Notes under the pieces: model-generated
What the model was told of the DNA's origin: nothing
Database searches by the model: none
The model's input: only the letters and a program-made list of their open reading frames with translations
Shown here: one piece after another, positions 8,899 through 16,557 of the stretch
How the letters are laid out: the number at the start of each line of letters is the position of its first letter
Position numbering within the stretch: position 1 is the first letter of the stretch
Origin: Glaesserella australis
Lineage (GTDB): Bacteria; Pseudomonadota; Gammaproteobacteria; Enterobacterales; Pasteurellaceae
Assembly (NCBI RefSeq): GCF_003260095.1
Contig: NZ_PTPX01000019.1
Location: 26,576-90,575, forward strand
Length of the DNA: 64,000 nucleotides
Reading direction: 5' to 3'
Translations under genes and position numbers: made by a program

Positions 8899-10374
8899 AT
8901 GAACATATCATTAACAGTAGATAGTTATTTTGAATATTTCCTAACATTACTTGGCTGGATTATTAATAATGGAATTTGGGATCTGCTTGTTCAATCAGGT
9001 TTATTTGCTGCACCAATCTTATTCCATGTGATAGGGCTCTTTTTGAAAGTGAGAGAGCAAGGAGATGATGAAGGAGAAAAAGGGCGTTTACTCGCAAGCT
9101 GGATTGAAACGAAGATATATATTGCAATAACCATTATGGTTTTAACTTGTCTTCCCTTGTTTAATGTGTCCTACACAACGCTACAGTTTAATACTGAAAG
9201 AATGAAGTCTTGTGGTCACTCAATATACAAACCGAGTGATACAGGATTATCCAGTTTATCAAGTGAGTTGAATGGTAAAAGTGCGACATTGCCATTGTGG
9301 TGGGCATTTACCTATTCAGTAGGGAAAGGCTTAACTCATGGAGCCGTGTCTATTATTCCATGTAAGGCTGATTTGAGACAAATTAGATTCGAGGTACAAA
9401 ATACTCAGATTGCAAATCCCGTACTCAGACAAGAAGTCCAAGATTTTGTAGAACAATGTTTTATTCCATCTAGAACTAAAATAAAGCGAGAGCAAACATT
9501 CTTAAATGAGGCACAGGCTCGTGATATAGATTGGATTGGCTCTAGTTTATTTATAAATATATCTGGATTTTACGATAATTATCGTTCTAAGTTGCCTCGT
9601 TCTCAATGGAGTTACTCTTTACCTAGAGATTCTGGTTTACCTAATACAGGAAACGGGGGATTTCCTACATGTAAAGAATGGTGGGCGGATAGTAGAATAG
9701 GATTAAGAGCAAGATTATTAACTCAATTTGAGCCAAGCTTATTGAATCGGATGCAAAAAATATGGGGAAATCCTAGTGAATATGAGGATTCCATAATTAG
9801 ACGATTAGTTAGTCCGCAGAATATTACTGTTTCATCAGGCTATGCTTATGGAGGATATGGTGGTAATACCGATCCTAGTTGGTCTAATGCTATTGCGAGA
9901 ACTGCAGGAACGGCAGCAAATTCTATCGCTAGTGTAGCAATGTTTCCAGCATTTGACTCTATTAGACAATCTTTGCCTATGGTTCAAGGCTTAATAATAT
10001 TAGCTCTAATTGTATCTATACCTATTATTACTATATTCAGTGGGTATAGTATTAAAACTATAATGACAATATCTACGATGTTAGTAGGATTGTTCTTTTT
10101 GTCATTTTGGTGGGAGTTAGCTAGATGGCTTGATAGTTGGATACTATCAGCAATGTATGATAGTGATACACACTCAAGATGGAACCTAGCAGGAATACAA
10201 AATACCCAAGATGATTTGATTTTACAATTTGTATTAGGGACAATGTTTATTGTATTACCGACATTATGGTTTGGAATGTTAAGTTGGGCAGGGTTTAGTT
10301 TTGGAACTGTTATTGCTAATTCAGTAACGAGAGGAACAAACTCATCTTCCAATAAATTTCCAGTACCAAAATAA
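8899..10374 (+). CDS. Conjugal transfer protein with TraG N-terminal domain
   Basis: This 491-residue polytopic membrane protein has hydrophobic segments near residues 10-50, 72-95, 360-385, 390-410 and 440-470, with a large periplasmic loop containing several cysteines. The beginning (TVDSYFEYFLTLLGW) and layout match the TraG_N family (Pfam PF07916), involved in mating-pair stabilisation and, in F and SXT systems, the target of entry exclusion. It lacks the long TraG C-terminal domain of F plasmids, as is usual in GI-type ICEs. It is the last gene of the rightward run and ends at a bidirectional terminator. Confidence 0.85.
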   Translation: MNISLTVDSYFEYFLTLLGWIINNGIWDLLVQSGLFAAPILFHVIGLFLKVREQGDDEGEKGRLLASWIETKIYIAITIMVLTCLPLFNVSYTTLQFNTERMKSCGHSIYKPSDTGLSSLSSELNGKSATLPLWWAFTYSVGKGLTHGAVSIIPCKADLRQIRFEVQNTQIANPVLRQEVQDFVEQCFIPSRTKIKREQTFLNEAQARDIDWIGSSLFINISGFYDNYRSKLPRSQWSYSLPRDSGLPNTGNGGFPTCKEWWADSRIGLRARLLTQFEPSLLNRMQKIWGNPSEYEDSIIRRLVSPQNITVSSGYAYGGYGGNTDPSWSNAIARTAGTAANSIASVAMFPAFDSIRQSLPMVQGLIILALIVSIPIITIFSGYSIKTIMTISTMLVGLFFLSFWWELARWLDSWILSAMYDSDTHSRWNLAGIQNTQDDLILQFVLGTMFIVLPTLWFGMLSWAGFSFGTVIANSVTRGTNSSSNKFPVPK

Positions 10375-10381
10375 TTTGATA

Positions 10382-10413
10382 AAAGTAGGCATCTATATGA
10401 TGCCTACTTTTTA
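10382..10413. terminator. Bidirectional terminator between the TraG-N gene and the leftward genes
   Basis: AAAGTAGGCATC and GATGCCTACTTT form a 12-bp perfect stem with a short TATAT loop, followed on the + strand by a T run. It separates two convergent transcription units. Confidence 0.85.
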
Positions 10414-10590
10414 ATTTTTCTTAGAGAAATTATCAGATGGATACCCTAGTTCACGATTTAACATACTAAATACTAGTATATATAAATAACTAAACAACAT
10501 AACAACTCCAAATATACTACCGACAAATAAAATTCTAACGCCATAGTATAGTAATTTACCCATTCTAGACTTTAATAAGTAATTTTTCAT
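10411..10590 (-). CDS. Small single-helix membrane protein
   Basis: A 59-codon gene that is easily missed because of its size. The product starts MKNYLLKSRMGKL, has one strong membrane helix (about residues 17-43) and a short hydrophilic tail. A good ribosome binding site (GGGAG, seven to nine bases upstream) precedes the ATG, and codon use is like the neighbouring ICE genes. The stop lies at the edge of the shared terminator. Its position next to the TraG-N gene makes it a candidate for entry/surface exclusion or a TraG accessory factor. No family is recognised. Confidence 0.7.
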   Translation of the reverse strand: MKNYLLKSRMGKLLYYGVRILFVGSIFGVVMLFSYLYILVFSMLNRELGYPSDNFSKKN

Positions 10591-10616
10591 TATTTATCTC
10601 CCATAGAACTATAAAC

Positions 10617-11066
10617 TTATGGAGAAACTCCAGTTTTTCTCATAATTTTAGTATCGAAATTATGTTTGATCTGTTTTTTAGGATTACACTCAAAAATTCC
10701 TTTTACAGCCTTATCTTTTGCGTTTTGAATTAATAATCCAGGCTCTATTAATTCCTTAGGTTTATTATTAGGGTACGCATGTCCAATAATATACGAACTA
10801 CCTTGATTATGCAATTCAATACCAATTGATGTAAAGCCCGACCCGATATCAATAGATGTTCCTTCATGTTTCATTACATCGTTGATAGAGTTACTGAATA
10901 TTAGGCTGTCATAGGAAAAAATATAATCTGACTGAGATTTTTTAATTGTAAGTTGTTTATTTTCAGTGGTTGTACAAGAGTAGATAATATTAGTACTAGA
11001 ATCACTAGCTAGTGCATTACCAGAAAAAAGTATCATTGAAATCAATGAGATTGTAATTTTACGCAT
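10617..11066 (-). CDS. Secreted hypothetical protein with two cysteines, next to the TraG-N gene
   Basis: The 149-residue product has a typical signal peptide (MRKITISLISMILFSGNALAS, cleavage near residue 21) and no lipobox. Two cysteines of the mature form, near residue 31 and near residue 126, could form a disulfide. The rest is a beta-rich pattern with a basic tail. AAGGAG stands before the ATG. It follows the lysozyme-bearing ICE gene on the - strand and probably ends the leftward operon together with the 59-codon gene. The function is unknown; a periplasmic exclusion or assembly factor is possible. Confidence 0.75.
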   Translation of the reverse strand: MRKITISLISMILFSGNALASDSSTNIIYSCTTTENKQLTIKKSQSDYIFSYDSLIFSNSINDVMKHEGTSIDIGSGFTSIGIELHNQGSSYIIGHAYPNNKPKELIEPGLLIQNAKDKAVKGIFECNPKKQIKHNFDTKIMRKTGVSP

Positions 11067-11087
11067 ATGAATACTCCTTAGTAATCA

Positions 11088-13055
11088 TTAATTGTTAGAA
11101 ATATAATCTGCTTCTTGATTACGACGTCTTGAATTTACACCATTATTGTCTACAGATCTATTTCTAATTGCAATAGCTAGTTTTGCCATATCTCCAGACT
11201 CAGCTGCGGCCTGCGCAGCTGCTATAACACTTTTAGTTTTATTTAGAGTTCCGTAGTTATATGTGTAAGAAATTAAAGCTGCTTGAGCACTCGGAGTTAG
11301 ATTATTCCATGTAGAACTTCCAATTTCTCTTTGTATTTGAGTAGAATATTCATGGGTTCTTCTAGCTAAATCTCTTTCTGCATCTTCTCTTGTTGTAGTT
11401 GTATTTGAGGTTACTTTTACAACTGTTCCATCTGCCCTAGTAATAGTATCAGAACCATATCCAACCCTAGGAGCATTAACATCATATTTAGCCGTTGAGA
11501 TAAAACCTTCAAATTGTCTCAATAACCCCATTGCTTGATCTTTGGCGCTACCAGCAATAACCCCTATAGGTGAATATGGTGCATTACCATTGATACTTGA
11601 AGTATAGCTTGCATAGATGTTTCCTAGACCACTAGAATCACTACTTGGAATTGGAATATATCTATCAAGAGAAGTAAATAAATTACTATTGCTCGTATCT
11701 AGTATATTTGCTCCAGAATCTTTAGATAAATTATGTAATTTCTTATTGTCATCAGGGGTATTACTATCAAGAGCTCTCTGTTGCTCCACCATTCTATTAT
11801 TTAGTATAGCAATTGCTGTATTATTACTAATTGATCTTTGCAACTCCATTTCCAGTTTAACCTGCTCGATTTCTCTATCAAGCATTTTTAATGATTTTTC
11901 TAGTTCTTCTTGAGCTCCTTCATTATTAGAAACATTAGGCTCTTTCATTCCAGTTAGAATAACTCGGCGTAGAACTAAAGCCTTTTCCAATTCCTTGGAT
12001 ATTGCTAATTCTTGAGCTAATCTAAAGCCAAGAATAGATGCATCAGGATCTTCTTTTAAAGATTCGATTAGTCCCCTAGTTACCGCTACAGTTGATGTGC
12101 TAAGTTGATTCAACTTTTCTGCCGAAATAGCTTCAGCATTAAGTAACTCTTCCAGTTGAGTTGCTTTTATTTTTGTCTGATTTTCTATCTCAGGAGCTAA
12201 GCCCGTACCTGCTTTTGTTTTTTTATTTCCACAATTATCACATGTGGTCATCGTTTTCTCACCTAAAATACGTTTCGCATATTCAGCCATATCCTCGGGA
12301 GATTGCCATTCCGTACATAACATACCATCACACTGAGTCTTTGGAATAGCTCCTTTAGCCGTTGGAGCTCGACCAAGAGACATATTAAACCCTGCCCCAA
12401 CAACATCTTTAATAACATCTATGGCTTGTTGCCCCATACCACCTTTTTTCACACCACCAATCCAAGTTATACCTTTACTACCTTGCTCTTGTTCAGATTT
12501 TTTCTTGGCTTTTTTGGCATCTGTTTCTGTAGAGGCAATCTCTTTGTAATTTTCCAATCCTGCCATTTTAGCCCATTTACTATCCATAACGTAATCAGCC
12601 AAATGATTGGACATTTCTTCACAACTTGTTTTTAAGGAGTCAAAATCTAATTTAGCTTGATACATACCATTACTAAGTATGTCATAAAGTTGAGGATTGG
12701 CTCGTTGAATAATCATTGCGGGTAAGCTTGCAACAGCTCCTGTTGCAGATTCAATAACATTGCCATACAAATCTTTAAAGCCTTCAGTGATACCATTTAG
12801 CTGATTTTTGATTGTGGTTTTAATATCAAAGTTACCGCAAGTTAAATTGGATTTCCAACCGATTCCAATGCTTAGTTCATTTGGTCTTTTTCTTGATGGT
12901 GGTGGCATAACAGCGGAGCCGCCTCCAATTTGATAAAAAACTTTATCGGATAAAACAGTACCTTGCACATATTCTGTGTTAGCTTGGCTACTTTCCGATA
13001 CAATACCAATCGAAATAGCGAGTGCTAAAACGCTAAGTTTTTGCTTTGTTTTCAT
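11088..13055 (-). CDS. Integrating conjugative element protein TIGR03755-like with C-terminal lysozyme-like domain
   Basis: The 655-residue product has a signal peptide (KLSVLALAISIG through SSQA), a Cys-containing N-terminal region, a pair of closely spaced CxxC motifs (CDNCGNKK, about residue 275), a long helical middle (about 300-460), and a C-terminal domain of about 150 residues. That last domain resembles phage-type muramidases (E then nine residues to D in FEGFISTAKYDVN, followed by RVGYGSDT, and TTREDAERDLARR). It probably opens peptidoglycan for channel assembly. The start at 13055 was chosen over 13088 because AGGTG precedes it and it begins the signal peptide. The gene overlaps the end of the TraU-like frame only if the longer start is used. 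Confidence 0.85.
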   Translation of the reverse strand: MKTKQKLSVLALAISIGIVSESSQANTEYVQGTVLSDKVFYQIGGGSAVMPPPSRKRPNELSIGIGWKSNLTCGNFDIKTTIKNQLNGITEGFKDLYGNVIESATGAVASLPAMIIQRANPQLYDILSNGMYQAKLDFDSLKTSCEEMSNHLADYVMDSKWAKMAGLENYKEIASTETDAKKAKKKSEQEQGSKGITWIGGVKKGGMGQQAIDVIKDVVGAGFNMSLGRAPTAKGAIPKTQCDGMLCTEWQSPEDMAEYAKRILGEKTMTTCDNCGNKKTKAGTGLAPEIENQTKIKATQLEELLNAEAISAEKLNQLSTSTVAVTRGLIESLKEDPDASILGFRLAQELAISKELEKALVLRRVILTGMKEPNVSNNEGAQEELEKSLKMLDREIEQVKLEMELQRSISNNTAIAILNNRMVEQQRALDSNTPDDNKKLHNLSKDSGANILDTSNSNLFTSLDRYIPIPSSDSSGLGNIYASYTSSINGNAPYSPIGVIAGSAKDQAMGLLRQFEGFISTAKYDVNAPRVGYGSDTITRADGTVVKVTSNTTTTREDAERDLARRTHEYSTQIQREIGSSTWNNLTPSAQAALISYTYNYGTLNKTKSVIAAAQAAAESGDMAKLAIAIRNRSVDNNGVNSRRRNQEADYISNN

Positions 13056-13063
13056 ATCATCAC

Positions 13064-14035
13064 CTATTGTGTATGTGTATTTATCCAATCACTGTTACCT
13101 AAAAATTTTTGACCTCTCTTTTTGCAACAAGCATAAGGTCTCCATAACGCCCAACTGTAGTTTTCTGTATTTGATACTTTATCTCCATGTGCAGCAACAG
13201 AACTCCCATTTGGGAACACTGAGCAGCTACGCTCAGTTTTAGGGCTTAACATTTGCCAACGATGTGTTTTTTTATCACCCTCTTTGACTTCTTTTGGATA
13301 CCATTTTCCCTCTCCACCACGCTTAGCCGCAGGAATGTAAACATGTAGTTGTCCAGTACGGCTAACAATATCCCCAATTCTCTGAGCAATAACTGCTGAG
13401 GCTTTATAATCATGGGTTTGTGTAATGCTTCCTCCACGTGGATAAATATTTCCCCATAAATCACCATTTTGACTAACCTCTCTCATTCCAGGAGTGATAG
13501 CTTCAGGGTAAAACATTTCTGGCATACCAAAACGCCATGCAAAAAAATCTAAACTACTTAAAAAATATGGTTGAAATGCATTTGTTTGACTTTGGCAGGA
13601 ATATCCCATACTACTGATCATCTGCAATCCAATCCCACCTGGATGACCGATAGCCTCTCCATTTTTGAAAGTAAACTGAGTATACATTTTACTTGGCGTT
13701 TGATGTTGTCCACCCATCACACCCGTATTCATGAAATTAACCTCTTTCCAAGGACTTTGATTGTTATGGTTATACACAGATACAACCATTTCAGGAATAA
13801 AGTGGTGAACCTTCATTGATGTTCGAACGCTACATTTCCAGTAGGTACAATGTAGCCAGTAGCATATCCCTACTATTTTATAATCAGCACAACCCGTTGA
13901 TGCTCCTGATGCCATTATTGATGCGGTATTCAGCGTGTTAGCTTCTATTGCTTGTACAGCAGGAGTATAGTAAGTCGCTATGGAACAAGATATTAAAAGC
14001 GGTTTTAAATATGTTTGTAAGATTTTAGCTTTCAT
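13064..14035 (-). CDS. TraU-like conjugative protein, TIGR03756 family
   Basis: The 323-residue protein has a signal peptide and a Cys-rich mature region. The segment IVGICYWLHCTYWKCSVRTS is characteristic of TraU-type proteins in GI-class elements (PFL_4710). Many paired cysteines suggest disulfide bonds formed in the periplasm, consistent with the thioredoxin-like protein encoded just upstream. TraU homologues act in mating-pair formation and DNA transfer. AAGGT precedes the start, and the gene lies nine bases after the TrbC-like gene and nine bases before the next start. Confidence 0.87.
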   Translation of the reverse strand: MKAKILQTYLKPLLISCSIATYYTPAVQAIEANTLNTASIMASGASTGCADYKIVGICYWLHCTYWKCSVRTSMKVHHFIPEMVVSVYNHNNQSPWKEVNFMNTGVMGGQHQTPSKMYTQFTFKNGEAIGHPGGIGLQMISSMGYSCQSQTNAFQPYFLSSLDFFAWRFGMPEMFYPEAITPGMREVSQNGDLWGNIYPRGGSITQTHDYKASAVIAQRIGDIVSRTGQLHVYIPAAKRGGEGKWYPKEVKEGDKKTHRWQMLSPKTERSCSVFPNGSSVAAHGDKVSNTENYSWALWRPYACCKKRGQKFLGNSDWINTHTQ

Positions 14036-14044
14036 ATAGGTACC

Positions 14045-14467
14045 TTACTGATGTGACTTATAAAGACTGATTGCTTTGGCTACATCTTGCTCACCATATA
14101 TAACAGACGGATTAGGTGAATCTTCATTGAAAACAATCGCAGGAACTTTCATGATCCCATTTTTCCAACCTTTTGTTACCCCATGGTATGCTTGTATCAG
14201 TTGATTTTGAAAATTCATCCATGATTTATCTTGCATCAAACGTTTGGCTTGTTTTTCTGCAATTAGTGGATCTTGCCCTAAGGATTGACTAATTTGCTCT
14301 TCAATAATCTCCACAGCATCAAGCTGATATATGTAATCGGCCAAATTAGCATTTTTTATAGGGTAGTTTTGGGTGGTATATACTGTTACCATTACACTAG
14401 AATTTTCTTTGGTGTAGCCATAATAAGATAGAAATAACAGTACTGTGCTGAGTAAAATTCTACGCAT
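14045..14467 (-). CDS. Thioredoxin-like/TrbC-like conjugative protein, TIGR03757 family
   Basis: The 140-residue product has a signal peptide (RILLSTVLLFLSYYGY) and a thioredoxin-like mature part without a CxxC motif. The order beta (VMVTVYTT), helical middle with LIQAYHGVTKGWKNGIMKVPAIVF, and final YGEQDVAKAI matches the TIGR03757 proteins, related to TrbC of F-type systems. The cis-proline motif VPAIV supports the fold. An in-frame GTG lies four codons upstream, but the ATG at 14467 has GAGG at a proper distance. It is the first gene of the leftward operon, facing the divergent ardC block. Confidence 0.85.
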   Translation of the reverse strand: MRRILLSTVLLFLSYYGYTKENSSVMVTVYTTQNYPIKNANLADYIYQLDAVEIIEEQISQSLGQDPLIAEKQAKRLMQDKSWMNFQNQLIQAYHGVTKGWKNGIMKVPAIVFNEDSPNPSVIYGEQDVAKAISLYKSHQ

Positions 14468-14550
14468 AATTATCCTCACAAAGATTTAATCAACGTAACA
14501 TTAAGAAGTTAGCGATATAAATGAAATGAAAAAGTATGTTTAGATTTGTG

Positions 14551-14590
14551 ATAGTTTTTAAACTATAAAAAAGAAAAATATAGTTTTAAA
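14551..14590. promoter_or_regulatory. Triple ATAGTTT inverted repeat between divergent ICE operons (operator candidate)
   Basis: ATAGTTT-TT-AAACTAT at 14551-14566 is a perfect palindrome. A third half-site TATAGTTT follows at 14579-14586, about one and a half helical turns away. The site lies in the 394-base gap between the leftward transfer operon and the rightward ardC block, where a shared regulator would be expected to bind. No experimental link is known to me. Confidence 0.5.
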
Positions 14591-14652
14591 TTGAAAGATG
14601 TGTAGCAGTTATCATAATAAAGCTATCTTTGTTATCGTTGATAACTAAGTTA

Positions 14653-14693
14653 GGTGGCTAGAACCTATAAGGCCACGTTTTACTGCGGTAAAA
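14653..14693 (+). promoter_or_regulatory. Two adjacent hairpins upstream of the ardC block
   Basis: GTGGC/GCCAC (14654-14658 with 14672-14676) and TTTTAC/GTAAAA (14678-14683 with 14688-14693, loop TGCG) form back-to-back hairpins. They could be part of a long 5' leader or a single-stranded-DNA promoter or primer site used when the ICE enters a recipient as a single strand. The rest of the 14468-14861 gap shows AT-rich promoter-like sequence and the first of the repeated leaders. Confidence 0.35.
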
Positions 14694-14799
14694 TGGTTCA
14701 TATCCCAAATGTTCTCAGCATTCTGAAAAGGACTCTAACATACTGTTCTTCGATATCTAGTGTTGTTAGGAATGCATCTTATACTTTTCATTAACCTGT

Positions 14800-14861
14800 C
14801 CCAGGAAAACTTTATTCCTAGGGATAAGGTTCTCCTTGGACATTACCTTGGAGAAATCTCT
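14800..14861 (+). promoter_or_regulatory. Leader A: SD-sequestering leader of the repeated family
   Basis: AGGAA/TTCCT (14803-14807 with 14815-14819) forms the upstream hairpin. TTCTCC (14830-14835) is complementary to GGAGAA (14850-14855), the ribosome binding site of the gene at 14862. The upstream GGAAAAC (14804-14810) could compete for GTTCTCC with one mismatch. It is the weakest of the six leaders. Confidence 0.5.
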
Positions 14862-15200
14862 ATGAACAATTCACACGACATCGGTGCGTTCGATTCTTTT
14901 ACGCCTAAATCTACTTCGATCTTCAATAAATTTGGTAACAAATTAGGTAGTGTTTTTGTTTCTGCTAAAAAAGCAGCGACCAAAAAATACATTGAAGTGA
15001 CCAAAGGTATCAATGAGCGTATTGAAGCTGAAGATGAACGAATTCAGGCTGAAATTTTTGCTCACCTTGAAGAACAAGCAGAAGAGTTTGAACAAGAAAC
15101 TCGCCAACTCAAAAAGCGTTGGTTCTTTGTTTCTAGTTTACTTATTGTACTTTCATTTATTGGAGGTGCAGTAAGTACATTCTTCTATATGATTAAGTAG
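14862..15200 (+). CDS. Hypothetical tail-anchored membrane protein of the ardC block
   Basis: The 112-residue product has a hydrophilic N-terminus, a helical charged middle (about residues 45-85, likely coiled coil, rich in E and K) and one C-terminal membrane helix (about 88-110). The frame is open from 14760, but the ATG at 14862 follows GGAG and the leader hairpin, as in its neighbours. No family is recognised. Being the first gene of the block behind the divergent promoter region, it may be made early after transfer. A tail-anchored coiled coil would place it on the inner membrane facing the cytoplasm. Confidence 0.7.
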   Translation: MNNSHDIGAFDSFTPKSTSIFNKFGNKLGSVFVSAKKAATKKYIEVTKGINERIEAEDERIQAEIFAHLEEQAEEFEQETRQLKKRWFFVSSLLIVLSFIGGAVSTFFYMIK

Positions 15201-15207
15201 TTATCCA

Positions 15208-15271
15208 CCCATAGGGGAAAATCGCTTCCCCTTTGGAAACAGTATTTTCCCCTACATTCTAGGAGATAAAT
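15208..15271 (+). promoter_or_regulatory. Leader B: SD-sequestering leader of the repeated family
   Basis: GGGGAAAAT (15214-15222) pairs either locally with TTCCCC (15226-15231) or, perfectly over nine bases, with ATTTTCCCC (15244-15252). The latter also pairs with the ribosome binding site region TAGGAGATAAATA (15260-15272) over about 11 bp with one bulge and one mismatch. The two states hide or expose the SD of the gene at 15272. Confidence 0.65.
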
Positions 15272-15523
15272 ATGCTGGAATCCAAACCTAAAATTCACAT
15301 TCTATTATCTGCAGTAGGATATCAGCTTTCCAAAAATTGGAAAGAGCAGGCGAATTTTACAGATGACTTAAAAAAACAAGCATATGATGCTTGGATAAAC
15401 CGTCAACCATCTGAAAAAACAGTAAGATTTTTATATAAATTGCCAACTAAGTATGGCGCATTATTTAGATTTTTTACGGTAAAAGAAAAGGATGATGGCT
15501 CATTGATCATTTCGAAAGAATAG
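15272..15523 (+). CDS. Small hypothetical protein of the ardC block
   Basis: An 83-residue soluble protein with a helical N-terminal half and a C-terminal beta-like segment (GALFRFFTVKEKDDGSLIIS). There is no signal peptide or membrane segment. The start follows AGGAG, which is enclosed in the leader hairpin. I do not recognise the family. Small proteins of this kind near ardC in conjugative elements are often anti-defence factors, but no motif here shows it. Confidence 0.7.
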   Translation: MLESKPKIHILLSAVGYQLSKNWKEQANFTDDLKKQAYDAWINRQPSEKTVRFLYKLPTKYGALFRFFTVKEKDDGSLIISKE

Positions 15524-15550
15524 ACGATGAATAGGTAATTAACAAATCGG

Positions 15551-15638
15551 ACTCCTTGGATAAAGGAGTCTATTCAATTCCTTGGGGAAATCATTTCCTT
15601 AGGGAAGTGTTTCCCCTTATATTTTGGAGAAACACACT
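15551..15638 (+). promoter_or_regulatory. Leader C: terminator-like hairpin plus SD-sequestering leader
   Basis: GACTCCTT/AAGGAGTC (about 15550-15570) forms a strong hairpin after the previous gene. GGGGAAA (15584-15590) can pair with TTTCC (15594-15598) or perfectly with TTTCCCC inside GTGTTTCCCC (15607-15616). The latter is complementary to the SD segment GGAGAAACAC (15626-15635) with one mismatch. This is the same four-part plan as the other leaders, with different sequence. Confidence 0.65.
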
Positions 15639-16484
15639 ATGAATATTTTGACATCTTATTTTAATCAGAAGCTATTTGAAGCGGGACTCCCTGACAATTT
15701 ACAAATTGAATATTCGCTCAATTATTGCCAGGGTGACGGAGTCGCATTTTACGGTGAAATTTGGTCTAGAGACTGGGTTGATTTATTTAAAAAAGTCTAC
15801 CCAAATCAAAAACGTAAACACCGTATGTTTGAAAGACTCGTTAAATCCATTTTAGAATGGGAAAATTATTATGATTATTTAACCATTATTAGAAATAAGT
15901 TTGGTTATCATTATTCTCATTCAAACACAATGGATTTGGAGGCTCCTTGTGCAGAAGATCTCTATTTTTTCCACAATGTAGATACATATAAAAAATGGTA
16001 TTTCCCTCAAAGTAAGGTACACCAGTACAAAGCTTTATGGGATGATTTTGTGGCAGATCTCAGTGAATATATCAGAGAACTCTCTAAGCGATTAGCACGA
16101 GAAGGTTATCGTATCATTGAAGCTACACCCAGTGATAAACAGGTAGCATATCAATTTAATACATCGAATTACCGTATTGAGCTTATCGCAGAACCTGCTG
16201 ATTTTGCTTTCTCACCCTATGATGATCCTGAAGATATTAAGCAGTTTTGTGAATCTTTAATCAAAGGTGACACAAAATATGCCAATGTATATGCTCAAGT
16301 TATTGATCGTAATACAGGCATTTCATTAGGAGATGATTATATCGGTGAACTTACATATTCAGAAAATGATAAAACGTTTTCTGGATATAAACGAACATTG
16401 CTTAAAGAAGCAATTCAGCAAGCTCGTCAGAAAATAGTTGAATTATCGCAACAATTTTCTCAAATCAAACCGCTTGCTATATAA
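15639..16484 (+). CDS. Hypothetical protein upstream of ardC
   Basis: The 281-residue soluble protein is rich in aromatic residues (for example ENYYDYLTIIRNKFGYHY and DTYKKWYFPQSKVHQY). The N-terminal two thirds look helical and the C-terminal third has alternating beta-helix character. No catalytic motif, signal peptide or membrane segment is visible, and I do not recognise the family. The frame opens at a TTG at 15624, but the ATG at 15639 follows GGAG and the leader. Its position directly before ardC, with the same type of leader, suggests a role in establishing the element in a new host, such as countering host defences. Confidence 0.75.
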   Translation: MNILTSYFNQKLFEAGLPDNLQIEYSLNYCQGDGVAFYGEIWSRDWVDLFKKVYPNQKRKHRMFERLVKSILEWENYYDYLTIIRNKFGYHYSHSNTMDLEAPCAEDLYFFHNVDTYKKWYFPQSKVHQYKALWDDFVADLSEYIRELSKRLAREGYRIIEATPSDKQVAYQFNTSNYRIELIAEPADFAFSPYDDPEDIKQFCESLIKGDTKYANVYAQVIDRNTGISLGDDYIGELTYSENDKTFSGYKRTLLKEAIQQARQKIVELSQQFSQIKPLAI

Positions 16485-16494
16485 ACAATTTTAA

Positions 16495-16557
16495 CCCTTT
16501 GGGGAATATATTCTCCAAAGGATATGTTCTCCATTTTATTTTATAGGAGAACATATT
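16495..16557 (+). promoter_or_regulatory. ardC leader: Leader D: SD-sequestering leader of ardC
   Basis: CCTTTGG (16496-16502) and CCAAAGG (16515-16521) enclose a near-perfect hairpin. Directly after it, ATATGTTCTCC (16522-16532) and GGAGAACATAT (16546-16556) form an 11-bp perfect stem that buries the SD two bases before the ATG. GGGGAATATAT (16501-16511) can pair instead with ATATGTTCTCC over 11 positions with two G-T wobbles, which would free the SD. Confidence 0.72.

Noticed and set aside
11617..12635. Several + strand frames opposite the large ICE gene
   Set aside because: They mirror the - strand gene, which has a signal peptide, conserved domains and good ribosome binding site; no independent support.
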